A stretch of DNA of 43,903 nucleotides from Treponema sp. Lineage in GTDB: Bacteria; Spirochaetota; Spirochaetia; Treponematales; Breznakiellaceae. Both the position numbers and the translations under genes were made by a program. The notes beneath the pieces are model-generated. The model was not told where the DNA came from and did not search any database. It worked only from the letters and a program-made list of their open reading frames with translations. Shown one piece after another: positions 17,114 through 23,819 of the stretch. The first letter of the stretch is position 1. Each line of letters begins with the position of its first letter. The stretch covers positions 1 through 43,903 of the forward strand of contig JAAYUZ010000068.1 of the NCBI GenBank assembly GCA_012517385.1, read 5' to 3'.

Positions 17114-18238
17114 ATGGATAATATCTATTCAGTCCTGGTAGTCGATGATTCAACCACCAACCGCAAATTTCTGCACTATATTCTGGACGAAGAGGGATAC
17201 CAGGTATGGGAGGCCCCCAGCGGAGAAGCCTGCCTCGCTATGGTACAGGAACGGCGACCCATGCTTATACTGCTGGACGTAGTAATGGGCGGTATCGATG
17301 GGTTTGAAACCCTGAAACGGCTCAAGACCGACCCCGCCCTCGCATGGACTCCGGTCATTATGCTGACCAGCATGGATGACCAGCAATCCAAAATTAAAGC
17401 CTTTGAGCTTGGGGCTGTTGATTATATAGTAAAATCCGCAAATCCTGCGGAAATAAAGGCCCGCATCCGGGTACATATCCGGTTGAGTATGGCCAACAGG
17501 GATTTACTCCAGAGCAAGATTGAAAGCCTCGGACAGATAAAGGCTGCCCAGCAGGCCCTGCTCCTGCAGCCTTCAGAGATACCGGAAGCAAGGTTTGCCG
17601 TTTACTACCAGTCCCTCCACGAAGCGGGGGGTGATTTCTATGAGGTGGAACAACTGGCGGAGGATATCCACCTGTATATGATTATTGATGTAGCTGGTCA
17701 CGATGTAAAAACCAGTTTTATCACTCCAGCTGTCAAGGTTTTGATTAAACAATTTTCTAACCCGACCTATACCATGGAAGAAGCCTTTGGCTATCTTGGG
17801 GACATCCTCTCCCAGACCGTGTGTCAGGAAACCTATCTCACAGCAGCGGCCTTAAAGATTAACCGCCGTTCCTTAAAGGCAACCTATCTTACCGCGGGGC
17901 ATCCGCCTATCCTCTACCTGCCGGTTCAGGGGGAACAGAGACCGTTACAGACTAATAATCCTCCGGTGGCAATAATGGAGGGCTTGCAATACCATGCGGA
18001 AACCCTTGATATAGCCAGGGGGGATCGGTTCATCCTCTGTACCGACGGTTTACTGGAAATTAAAGATCCCATCAGCGGAAAAACTAAAAGCTGGGTTGAC
18101 TCCATACCCCTTCTGGAACAGTTTGCCGGGGAATTAAAAACTACCGCTCTTCAGGCAATGCCTCAGCAGATCGTAAAAAAGTTTGCTTTGCTTGGTGAAT
18201 CGGAAGACGATAAGGCGGTTTTAATAACCGAAGTATAG
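17114..18238 (+). CDS. response regulator with PP2C/SpoIIE-type phosphatase output
   Basis: 374 aa. Residues 5-122 are a receiver domain (VLVVDDS; phospho-acceptor Asp in LLDVVMGGIDGF; KSANP with the conserved Lys). A short coiled linker follows. From about 160 to the end lies a PP2C-family SpoIIE/RsbU-type phosphatase: EAGGDFYEV, IIDVAGHDVKTSF, TAGHPPILYL, LCTDGLLE and EDDKAVLI. It probably dephosphorylates a STAS anti-anti-sigma protein when its receiver is phosphorylated; a STAS gene is present at 37764. It is a single plus-strand gene placed between the ABC operon and its probable binding-protein gene. Confidence 0.9.
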   Translation: MDNIYSVLVVDDSTTNRKFLHYILDEEGYQVWEAPSGEACLAMVQERRPMLILLDVVMGGIDGFETLKRLKTDPALAWTPVIMLTSMDDQQSKIKAFELGAVDYIVKSANPAEIKARIRVHIRLSMANRDLLQSKIESLGQIKAAQQALLLQPSEIPEARFAVYYQSLHEAGGDFYEVEQLAEDIHLYMIIDVAGHDVKTSFITPAVKVLIKQFSNPTYTMEEAFGYLGDILSQTVCQETYLTAAALKINRRSLKATYLTAGHPPILYLPVQGEQRPLQTNNPPVAIMEGLQYHAETLDIARGDRFILCTDGLLEIKDPISGKTKSWVDSIPLLEQFAGELKTTALQAMPQQIVKKFALLGESEDDKAVLITEV

Positions 18239-18244
18239 GGATTC

Positions 18245-18279
18245 TGCTCTGGTGCGAACCGAAAGCCCGCACCAGAGCA
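18245..18279. terminator. bidirectional terminator hairpin
   Basis: Perfect 12-bp stem (18245-18256 with 18268-18279) and an 11-base loop between two convergent stop codons. An A-rich stretch follows on the plus side; there is no clear T tract on either strand. Confidence 0.6.
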
Positions 18280-18288
18280 AAAAGTAAA

Positions 18289-19503
18289 CTACTGTTTCTT
18301 CATCTGAATTTTATAATACTTTTCAGGAACGGTTTGAGCCGTGGTGGGCAGGAAGCCCTTGCCGAAGATATAGGTATCCATATATATCAGGACCTGGTTC
18401 TTGGCCCGTACACCGGTTCCCATATCAACATAATAGGCACCATTCCACTTTGCACCGGGGGTAAATTTACCCAGAGCGGCGAAGACATCCTTAAGGCTGT
18501 CCTTCTTGGCCTTGCCTTCGATAACATTCTTGGCAAATTCACCAAGACCTGCGGTCAGGGTGTAGCCATAGGAGAAGGCCCAGGTACCAAAGCGGCCGGC
18601 ACCGCCCTTGGCAATAACCGCATTTTCAACCTTTTTAAGGATCGCGGGGAAATCGCCCGCTTCTTTGGAAAGATCCAGTCCCAGGGCTCCCGGATATCCC
18701 ATGAGAGGAGAGGGAAGGTCCGCTTCTACAAAGATACCGCCAAAGGCTAGCATCTGCTTGAGCAGAGGTTCGGTTTCACCATCATTGGTGCAGAAGAAGG
18801 CCGCATCTTTGCCATATTTTTCTATCCACTGGGGGACCTTTTCCAGCATGAACTGCTGTGCACCGGGCATGCCGATGTCACCGGTAGGATCGGGGGCGGT
18901 TTCAAAATAGAATTTCAGGCCCAGATCCTTGCAGGCTTCTTCCATAATAGCCCGGCGGCGGCCCAGGGATTCATAACTCATATGGCGGGCAAAGGAGATA
19001 TGAACAAAGGATTTTGCACCCAGCTGTTTTGCAGCCCAGGGGATCAGGTAGCCCCGGGATACAAAGTCCGCAGAGAGGGCCAGGTCGGCTGCACTCTGAA
19101 TTACAAGCGGGTCCTCATGGGGTTCGCCGGCTAAAAGCAGTATGTCGGGCCGTTTTGCCCGAACCCGTTTAAAGGCTTCGGTGGTCCCGGGAATTGCCTG
19201 GTTTACCACTATGGCTTTCATGAGGGGATCATCGGCCAGGGCAACAACAGAAGAAATGTAGGTCTCCTGCTGGGACATGAAGTCATCGGGATAGGTGATG
19301 TGCTGGACCATACCGCCGTTTTTTACCGAGCCATAGTCCTTAATAAGCCGTTCGGCGCCCCGCAGGTCGTCCTCCGATTGGGAAACCGTACCGGTAACTA
19401 CGCCGATATGGAACTTGGCCTTGGCCTGGGCGAATAGGCCTGCACTGGCCACGGTGAAGATCAACGCCATACTCAGGGCGGTGAGCTTCGAAATCTTTTT
19501 CAT
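18289..19503 (-). CDS. DUF3798 periplasmic binding protein
   Basis: 404 aa with a signal peptide (MKKISKLTALSMALIFTVAS, cleavage near GLFAQA). The mature part has the type-1 periplasmic binding fold arrangement: FHIGVVTGTVSQSEDDLRGA, DPLMKAIVVNQAIPGTTEAF, DILLLAGEPHEDP, AAFFCTNDGETEPLLKQML, GTWAFSYGYTL. It matches the DUF3798 family, found near BMP-type ABC genes, so it is the likely solute-binding partner of the transporter at 13244-17002. AAGGAGG lies five bases before ATG 19503. The promoter is at 19542-19569. The ligand is unknown. Confidence 0.85.
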   Translation of the reverse strand: MKKISKLTALSMALIFTVASAGLFAQAKAKFHIGVVTGTVSQSEDDLRGAERLIKDYGSVKNGGMVQHITYPDDFMSQQETYISSVVALADDPLMKAIVVNQAIPGTTEAFKRVRAKRPDILLLAGEPHEDPLVIQSAADLALSADFVSRGYLIPWAAKQLGAKSFVHISFARHMSYESLGRRRAIMEEACKDLGLKFYFETAPDPTGDIGMPGAQQFMLEKVPQWIEKYGKDAAFFCTNDGETEPLLKQMLAFGGIFVEADLPSPLMGYPGALGLDLSKEAGDFPAILKKVENAVIAKGGAGRFGTWAFSYGYTLTAGLGEFAKNVIEGKAKKDSLKDVFAALGKFTPGAKWNGAYYVDMGTGVRAKNQVLIYMDTYIFGKGFLPTTAQTVPEKYYKIQMKKQ

Positions 19504-19541
19504 AGAACCTCCTTGGCTGAATAACATATAGAGCCATAGTA

Positions 19542-19569
19542 ATTGTATAGCGCTTATAGGGGCAGTCAA
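19542..19569 (-). promoter_or_regulatory. promoter of the DUF3798 binding protein
   Basis: On the minus strand TTGACT (19564-19569), 16-base spacer, TACAAT (19542-19547). Confidence 0.6.
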
Positions 19570-19602
19570 GAGATAAACCACAATTCCGTTTAATTTTTGC
19601 TG

Positions 19603-19650
19603 TTGATGATATTAGCCTGGTTAATGCTCGCCCCCCCCCGATCAGTATGG
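19603..19650 (-). repeat. fossil copy of a permease-gene segment with a C9/G9 tract
   Basis: This 48-base stretch matches 14510-14555, inside the permease 1 gene, with a single substitution and two extra C (nine instead of seven, 19631-19639). On the minus strand the source encodes GGASINKANIIN; this copy would read NQANI at the substituted codon, and the G9 tract shifts the frame. It lies in an otherwise gene-free stretch (19504-19709), just upstream of the promoter at 19675-19703. It is best read as the remnant of a duplicated or lost paralogous permease gene. Confidence 0.75.
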
Positions 19651-19674
19651 ATGGTTTTATAGAAGATTAAATTA

Positions 19675-19703
19675 TTGCAGGAGTTATTTCAGACCGCTAT
19701 AAT
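19675..19703 (+). promoter_or_regulatory. strong promoter six bases before the start codon of the phosphodiesterase
   Basis: TTGCAG (19675-19680), 17-base spacer, TATAAT (19698-19703), six bases, ATG 19710. No Shine-Dalgarno fits between. Transcription should start at the ATG. Confidence 0.65.
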
Positions 19704-19709
19704 CAGACC

Positions 19710-20267
19710 ATGGCTGAACGTTTTGAATACCCCACAGCACTGGTGCTTTCAGACACCCATGGAGTACTGCAAAACCTGACGGCGGTCCTGGACTGGGCCA
19801 GAAGCTGTCAGGGTATTGAACAGCTCTGGTTCCTGGGAGACGGCATTGCAGACCTCCCCCTGGCGGCTGAACGGACCGGATACCGCCCCCTTTGGGCCAT
19901 GGTTCGGGGAAACGGAGACTTTGATCATCAATATCCGCCTACCCGAACTATTGAATTTGCAGGGAAACGGTTTTATCTAACCCACGGACATATCCAGGGG
20001 GTTCATGACAGTCTGGATGGCCTGCTCCGAGTTTCTGGAATGGAGGAAGTTGATGCCGTTCTGTTCGGCCATACCCACCGGCCCTATTGGGAAGAACTGG
20101 AGGGCCGCCTCGTCCTTAATCCGGGAAGCCTCGGCAAGCCCCGGAATCTCCAGGGGCCAACCTTTGCTACTATCACCGTCCCCGTCAACCAGTGGTTTAT
20201 CGTCCGGTTCTGGAAGCTCGTCCCAGGCCCTTTAGGACGCCTCACGGTACGGGAGCTCGAACTGTAG
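19710..20267 (+). CDS. YfcE/MJ0936-family metallophosphodiesterase
   Basis: 185 aa cytoplasmic calcineurin-like enzyme. All metal-binding motifs are present: LSDTHG (13-18), FLGDGIADL, VRGNGDFD, LTHGHIQG, FGHTHRPY and NPGSLGKPR. Relatives hydrolyse phosphodiesters such as bis-pNPP; the natural substrate is generally unknown. ATG 19710 is fixed by family length and by the promoter directly upstream. The next element downstream is a T-rich hairpin. Confidence 0.88.
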   Translation: MAERFEYPTALVLSDTHGVLQNLTAVLDWARSCQGIEQLWFLGDGIADLPLAAERTGYRPLWAMVRGNGDFDHQYPPTRTIEFAGKRFYLTHGHIQGVHDSLDGLLRVSGMEEVDAVLFGHTHRPYWEELEGRLVLNPGSLGKPRNLQGPTFATITVPVNQWFIVRFWKLVPGPLGRLTVRELEL

Positions 20268-20273
20268 ATTGTT

Positions 20274-20302
20274 GAGAGTTTTGCAAAAGGCTCTTTCTTT
20301 TT
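20274..20302 (+). terminator. possible terminator after the phosphodiesterase gene
   Basis: GAGAG pairs with CTCTT around a TTTTGCAAAA core and is followed by TTCTTTTT. The TTTTGCAAAA core and flanks resemble one arm of the hairpin at 40184-40222. Confidence 0.4.
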
Positions 20303-20359
20303 AAGGATTTAGTGACCGAATTAGATAAATATACTGCATGCCGATTTCTACTAGAGGCT

Positions 20360-20641
20360 CTACTTTTTCAGTAATTTGTATACACCCTGTATTCCATCGA
20401 ATAAACTTGCCCCCACTGCTCCACCAGAAACTATAAGCAGCCAAGTTTGTTCTGTATCGTATGAATTATTAAGGCTGAAAACCTTTCCTAAAATATAAAA
20501 AATAATAAATGACAGGATCGGATTTGTAATTAACTGTAAATTTCGTTTATAGAAATCAATAATATTTTTCTTTTGTATAATTATAATAAATAAAGGAATA
20601 ATATTTATTATACTTATTGTTAAAGCCAGAAAAAGAAACAT
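20360..20641 (-). CDS. small membrane protein, immunity-protein-like by position
   Basis: 93 aa, very hydrophobic. Helices at about residues 2-22 and 39-55, and a weaker one at 66-82, separated by basic loops (QKKNIIDFYKRN) and ending VYKLLKK. I recognise no family. ATG 20641 has a strong AGGAGG upstream, 16 bases after the stop of the double-glycine precursor, so the two are co-transcribed. The gene is clearly richer in A+T than its neighbours, a sign of recent acquisition. A small multi-helix protein directly after a bacteriocin-like precursor often gives self-immunity; here that is inference from position only. Confidence 0.65.
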   Translation of the reverse strand: MFLFLALTISIINIIPLFIIIIQKKNIIDFYKRNLQLITNPILSFIIFYILGKVFSLNNSYDTEQTWLLIVSGGAVGASLFDGIQGVYKLLKK

Positions 20642-20657
20642 TTTTTCTTGCCTCCTA

Positions 20658-21092
20658 TTACCTAATAGTTGCTGCAGTAGCTCCTGCTCCACTTGCGATT
20701 GCCCCTTGAGCAGCAGAACGTGCCATTTGTGCAACAGTTGTAGATGACTTTGCAAATATACCACCAACACCACCCGTCACAGCTCCACTGACAGCTCCTA
20801 TTATTACATTCTTTGCAGTAACATGTCCTGTTAATGCATATTCAGTTGCAGCTGCAACTACAGCAGAACCAACAGCCCTGACACCTACACCAACAGCAAA
20901 AGCAGCCAAAGGAGCTAGTCCCCCCTTAACATCAGCGCTCTCCGCCTTACCAAGAGGAGTTCCTTCCACCTCCGCAAAGGCAGCCTCACTTGCTACCACC
21001 TGCTCTGAATTTACTGCAACGGTTGGCACCTCCGCCATTACCATCGTAGCACCGAACACAAGCACCAGTAAAGATGCAATAAGCTTTTTCAT
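20658..21092 (-). CDS. Sec-exported precursor with double-glycine leader, Gly/Ala-rich
   Basis: 144 aa. Residues 1-20 are a Sec signal peptide (cleavage after MVMA). Residues 21-58 are an acidic propeptide ending DVKGG. Relative to the GG (57-58), Leu is at -12, Glu at -8 and Val at -4, which fits the canonical double-glycine leader. The 86-residue remainder is rich in Gly, Ala, Val and Ser with GxxxG/AxxxG motifs (IIGAVSGAVTGGVGG, AAQGAIASGAGATA), as in class II bacteriocins or amyloid-like subunits. A C39 peptidase is encoded divergently 120 bases away. ATG 21092 follows AAAGGA and gives the signal peptide its normal length. The function of the mature peptide is unknown. Confidence 0.75.
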   Translation of the reverse strand: MKKLIASLLVLVFGATMVMAEVPTVAVNSEQVVASEAAFAEVEGTPLGKAESADVKGGLAPLAAFAVGVGVRAVGSAVVAAATEYALTGHVTAKNVIIGAVSGAVTGGVGGIFAKSSTTVAQMARSAAQGAIASGAGATAATIR

Positions 21093-21120
21093 TTCCTTTA
21101 ACCTCCAGTACATTTTTTTT

Positions 21121-21134
21121 CTTCTGCGCAGAAG
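21121..21134. repeat. 14-bp perfect palindrome in the precursor leader
   Basis: CTTCTGCGCAGAAG lies between the -10 (21142-21147) and the precursor start. It could be an operator or a short RNA hairpin. Confidence 0.5.
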
Positions 21135-21141
21135 CATCTTG

Positions 21142-21176
21142 ATTATACCCCCGCCACCCCCCCGTGATATTGTCAA
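21142..21176 (-). promoter_or_regulatory. precursor promoter with G7 and G5 tracts in a 23-base spacer
   Basis: On the minus strand a perfect TTGACA (21171-21176) and a perfect TATAAT (21142-21147) are separated by 23 bases. The spacer holds seven G (21157-21163) and five G (21148-21152). The spacing is six bases too long for normal activity, and length change in the G tracts could restore it. Confidence 0.5.
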
Positions 21177-21211
21177 GTCAAAAAATTACTATTTGTCATT
21201 CTGGGGGTGTT

Positions 21212-21838
21212 ATGGCAGAATTGCTTTCGTTTCTTTTGCTGCTGCAAAACATACAGGGGCTAGAGGAACTGCGTTTTTCCTCTGTGGCTGAACAGGGCTA
21301 TGATACCTCCTGCGGCCTTTCTATTCTTTCAGACCTCCTTACTCGCTACTGGAGTTATCCGATAACAGAGGAAACACTTCTTACGGAATGGCTTAGCCTT
21401 CGACAAGCACAAACGCAACCGGCCACCGACAACAAGCTCCATACAGAAGATATCTATGCCATCTCATTTAAGGATATGCAGGACCTGCTTTCTAGTCATG
21501 GCTTTGTTTCTAAGGCCTTTCGCATTAACTATACCCAGCTTGTAAAAGCCACAAGCTCCTACGCCCCGCTCATCCTCCATTTCGCCGATCAGGAAGGTCA
21601 TTTCGTCCTCTGTTTGCATGTGGAGGATGATTTCCTGGTGATCGCCGACCCGGCAGAGGGGGTTTACTGGCTTTCCCGGGATGATGTGCTCCTCCGCTGG
21701 CAGGGCTATGCCCTACTCGTACAGCGACCTGGTCAGATGAAAGAATCCCAAGCTCTTAGAGCTGCAGTGGAGGAAACTCTGGAACGGCGGAATACCCTGC
21801 AAAGGCTTACCCAGTTGTCTTTAGGAGCGTACCGATGA
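21212..21838 (+). CDS. stand-alone C39-family (double-glycine) cysteine peptidase
   Basis: 208 aa. Papain-like C39 domain with Gln28 and Cys34 in EQGYDTSCGLSILSDLL, His130 in QEGHFVLCLHV and Asp146 in IADPAEGVYWLS. No ABC or membrane-transporter part is attached, unlike bacteriocin exporters. The hydrophobic start LLSFLLLL may act as an export signal or anchor, though it lacks the usual basic residues. ATG 21212 follows GGGGGTG. It should cleave the GG site of the precursor at 20658-21092. Stand-alone C39 enzymes of this type include FapD of the Pseudomonas amyloid system. It overlaps the next gene by four bases (ATGA). Confidence 0.8.
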   Translation: MAELLSFLLLLQNIQGLEELRFSSVAEQGYDTSCGLSILSDLLTRYWSYPITEETLLTEWLSLRQAQTQPATDNKLHTEDIYAISFKDMQDLLSSHGFVSKAFRINYTQLVKATSSYAPLILHFADQEGHFVLCLHVEDDFLVIADPAEGVYWLSRDDVLLRWQGYALLVQRPGQMKESQALRAAVEETLERRNTLQRLTQLSLGAYR

Positions 21839-22713
21839 ACCGTATTAGTTTTAGCAGAATTACCCATATCTCTTTTCTGGTACTTTTTTTCCCCCTGGGG
21901 GCCTTACTCACTGCCCAGGAATCACCACATAACCGTATGGCAGTTCAAGATCAGCATCTCTGGCAGACGAACCTGGGACTAGACTTTTCAATCCTTCCAA
22001 TTATCAATGGGGCTCCCCAGGCCTTCCTTTCTACAAGTCCCTCTGTCGATGTAATTTTTCAGAACCGCTGGGCTTTAGGTCTGTCGCTCCCAGTCTACTA
22101 TAGGCTCCCCCTTACCACCGCTGACATGCTCCCCTTCCGCTGTGCCCCGGGGGATTTGTCCCTGAATGGGGCCTGGATTTTCCATTCGAATCGCAGCCAG
22201 CACCGGCTCACTATTGCCTGGACACTCCCTACCGGCATCCCAGAGGATAAAGCAAACGAACTGGGTGCCATTACAACGGGCGGATTGCTTCAACACCTTT
22301 CCCTCGCCTGGCAGTACACCCGCTACACAGACCCGGTGAGTCTCAATCTTGGCATGAGCCTTGCATCCACTATCCCCACAGTCCGAAGCGGGGAACCCTA
22401 CTGGGAACCCCTTGATATCGGATGCACCACCGGCGCCACCCTATTGATGAACCGCTGGGTGGCCTTGGATTTCAGTCTTGCCCAGCGTCTGGCGCTGCCG
22501 CCTCGCTCAGGCAATGACTGGCTTTCTCCATTTATATCCTATAGCGCTAAATTACAGGGTAGCCTCTGGTACACCACACAGAACCACAGTTTTGCCCTTG
22601 ATCTGAGTCATGATATGGCAGAGCCCACAGAGGGGCTTGGGATTTCGTTTCGTTATGTCTATTCGATAAAGCCAAAAGCCCCTGCTACATCGTCTTCGCT
22701 TCCCAGGCCATGA
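21835..22713 (+). CDS. outer-membrane beta-barrel protein linked to the C39 peptidase
   Basis: 292 aa with a signal peptide (basic N-terminus, FLVLFFPLGALLTA core, cleavage near LTAQ). The mature part is a run of alternating amphipathic strands with aromatic girdles (WQTNLGLDFSILPII, WALGLSLPVYYRLPL, HRLTIAWTLPTG, LSLAWQYTRY, VSLNLGMSLAS, GSLWYTTQNHSFALDLS, LGISFRYVYSIK), as in small outer-membrane barrels. A short Pro/Ser tail follows the last strand. Start and stop overlap with the C39 gene (ATGA) imply joint synthesis. By analogy with FapF it could be the exit channel for the processed peptide; this is inference. Confidence 0.75.
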   Translation: MNRISFSRITHISFLVLFFPLGALLTAQESPHNRMAVQDQHLWQTNLGLDFSILPIINGAPQAFLSTSPSVDVIFQNRWALGLSLPVYYRLPLTTADMLPFRCAPGDLSLNGAWIFHSNRSQHRLTIAWTLPTGIPEDKANELGAITTGGLLQHLSLAWQYTRYTDPVSLNLGMSLASTIPTVRSGEPYWEPLDIGCTTGATLLMNRWVALDFSLAQRLALPPRSGNDWLSPFISYSAKLQGSLWYTTQNHSFALDLSHDMAEPTEGLGISFRYVYSIKPKAPATSSSLPRP

Positions 22714-22766
22714 TGTTCTGTTCTGCCACAGATCTTAGAAGCCCCGCCACTTTCATTTCCTTTGCC

Positions 22767-22796
22767 TTGCCCCGGTTCGGCAAAAATCGGTATAAT
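22767..22796 (+). promoter_or_regulatory. trpS promoter
   Basis: TTGCCC (22767-22772), 18-base spacer, perfect TATAAT (22791-22796). AAGGAG precedes ATG 22821. Confidence 0.6.
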
Positions 22797-22820
22797 GCGC
22801 CCATTCCAAGGAGTACTCCC

Positions 22821-23819
22821 ATGCGCAAAATTTCCCTTACGGGCATTAAACCTACCGGGTCCCTGCATATCGGCAACTATTTTGGTGCCATCAAACCAGC
22901 TTTGGAACTTACCAAAGAATATGATGCCCGGTACTTCATTGCGGACTACCATGCCTTGAATTCGGTAAAGGACAGCAAGGAATTAACAAGCTATATTCGA
23001 GAAGTTGCCGCAGGCTGGCTGGCTGCGGGTTTGGATCCTGAAAAGGTCGTGTTCTACAGCCAGAGTTCGGTCCCCGAAACCTTTGAACTCTCTACCATAT
23101 TGATGGCCTTTACATCCAAGGGGCTCATGAACCGGGCCCATGCATACAAGGCTGCGGTCCAGACGAATAATGAAAAGGGGGAAGACCCCGATGCGGGCAT
23201 TAACATGGGCCTGTATACCTACCCGGTGCTCATGGCCGCGGATATACTGCTCTTTGATACCGATGTGGTTCCCGTGGGTAAGGACCAGGTCCAGCATGTG
23301 GAAATGGCCCAGGATATCGCCCAGGCTATCAACTTTAACTATAAAAAGGACCTTCTGGTCATTCCCCAGGCGCTGATACAGGAATCGGTGGCGGTCATTC
23401 CAGGACTGGATGGCCGTAAGATGAGCAAAAGCTACAATAATACGATTCCCCTCTTTACGCCGGAAAAACAGCTCCGCAAGCTTATCATGCGGATTGTTAC
23501 AAACTCCCAGACGGTGGAAGAACCAAAGGACCCGGAAACCTGCCAGATTTTTGCCCTCTATAAACTCTTTGCCACCAAAGAAGAACAGGACGCGCTGGCA
23601 CAACGGTACGGTGCGGGGGGCATGGGCTGGGGTGAAGCAAAGGAAGCCCTGTTCCAGGTGGTGAACCGGGAGCTCGCCCCCATGAGGGAACGCTTCGAAA
23701 CCCTTATGGCAGACCCATCAGGCCTCGACAAGACCTTGAAAGAGGGTGCAGAAAAAGCCCGGGCTATTGCCAGCAGGACCCTGCTCAGGCTGCGGAAAGC
23801 AATCGGCATCGATTTTTAA
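22821..23819 (+). CDS. trpS: tryptophanyl-tRNA synthetase
   Basis: 332 aa class I aminoacyl-tRNA synthetase, the usual bacterial length. The HIGH-type motif is GSLHIGNY (13-20), the KMSKS loop is GRKMSKSYNN (about 197-206), and the tryptophan pocket region is GLYTYPVLMAADILLF. It charges tRNA-Trp in the cytoplasm. ATG 22821 has AAGGAG upstream and a good promoter. It overlaps truA at TAATG. Confidence 0.96.
   Translation: MRKISLTGIKPTGSLHIGNYFGAIKPALELTKEYDARYFIADYHALNSVKDSKELTSYIREVAAGWLAAGLDPEKVVFYSQSSVPETFELSTILMAFTSKGLMNRAHAYKAAVQTNNEKGEDPDAGINMGLYTYPVLMAADILLFDTDVVPVGKDQVQHVEMAQDIAQAINFNYKKDLLVIPQALIQESVAVIPGLDGRKMSKSYNNTIPLFTPEKQLRKLIMRIVTNSQTVEEPKDPETCQIFALYKLFATKEEQDALAQRYGAGGMGWGEAKEALFQVVNRELAPMRERFETLMADPSGLDKTLKEGAEKARAIASRTLLRLRKAIGIDF

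Noticed and set aside
20658-21176. Longer start (172 aa) for the double-glycine precursor
   Set aside because: The extra 28 residues are encoded across the G tracts, the -10 and the palindrome and would mask the signal peptide; ATG 21092 is better.
22983-23603. 206-aa minus-strand frame
   Set aside because: Antisense to trpS; no recognisable protein features.
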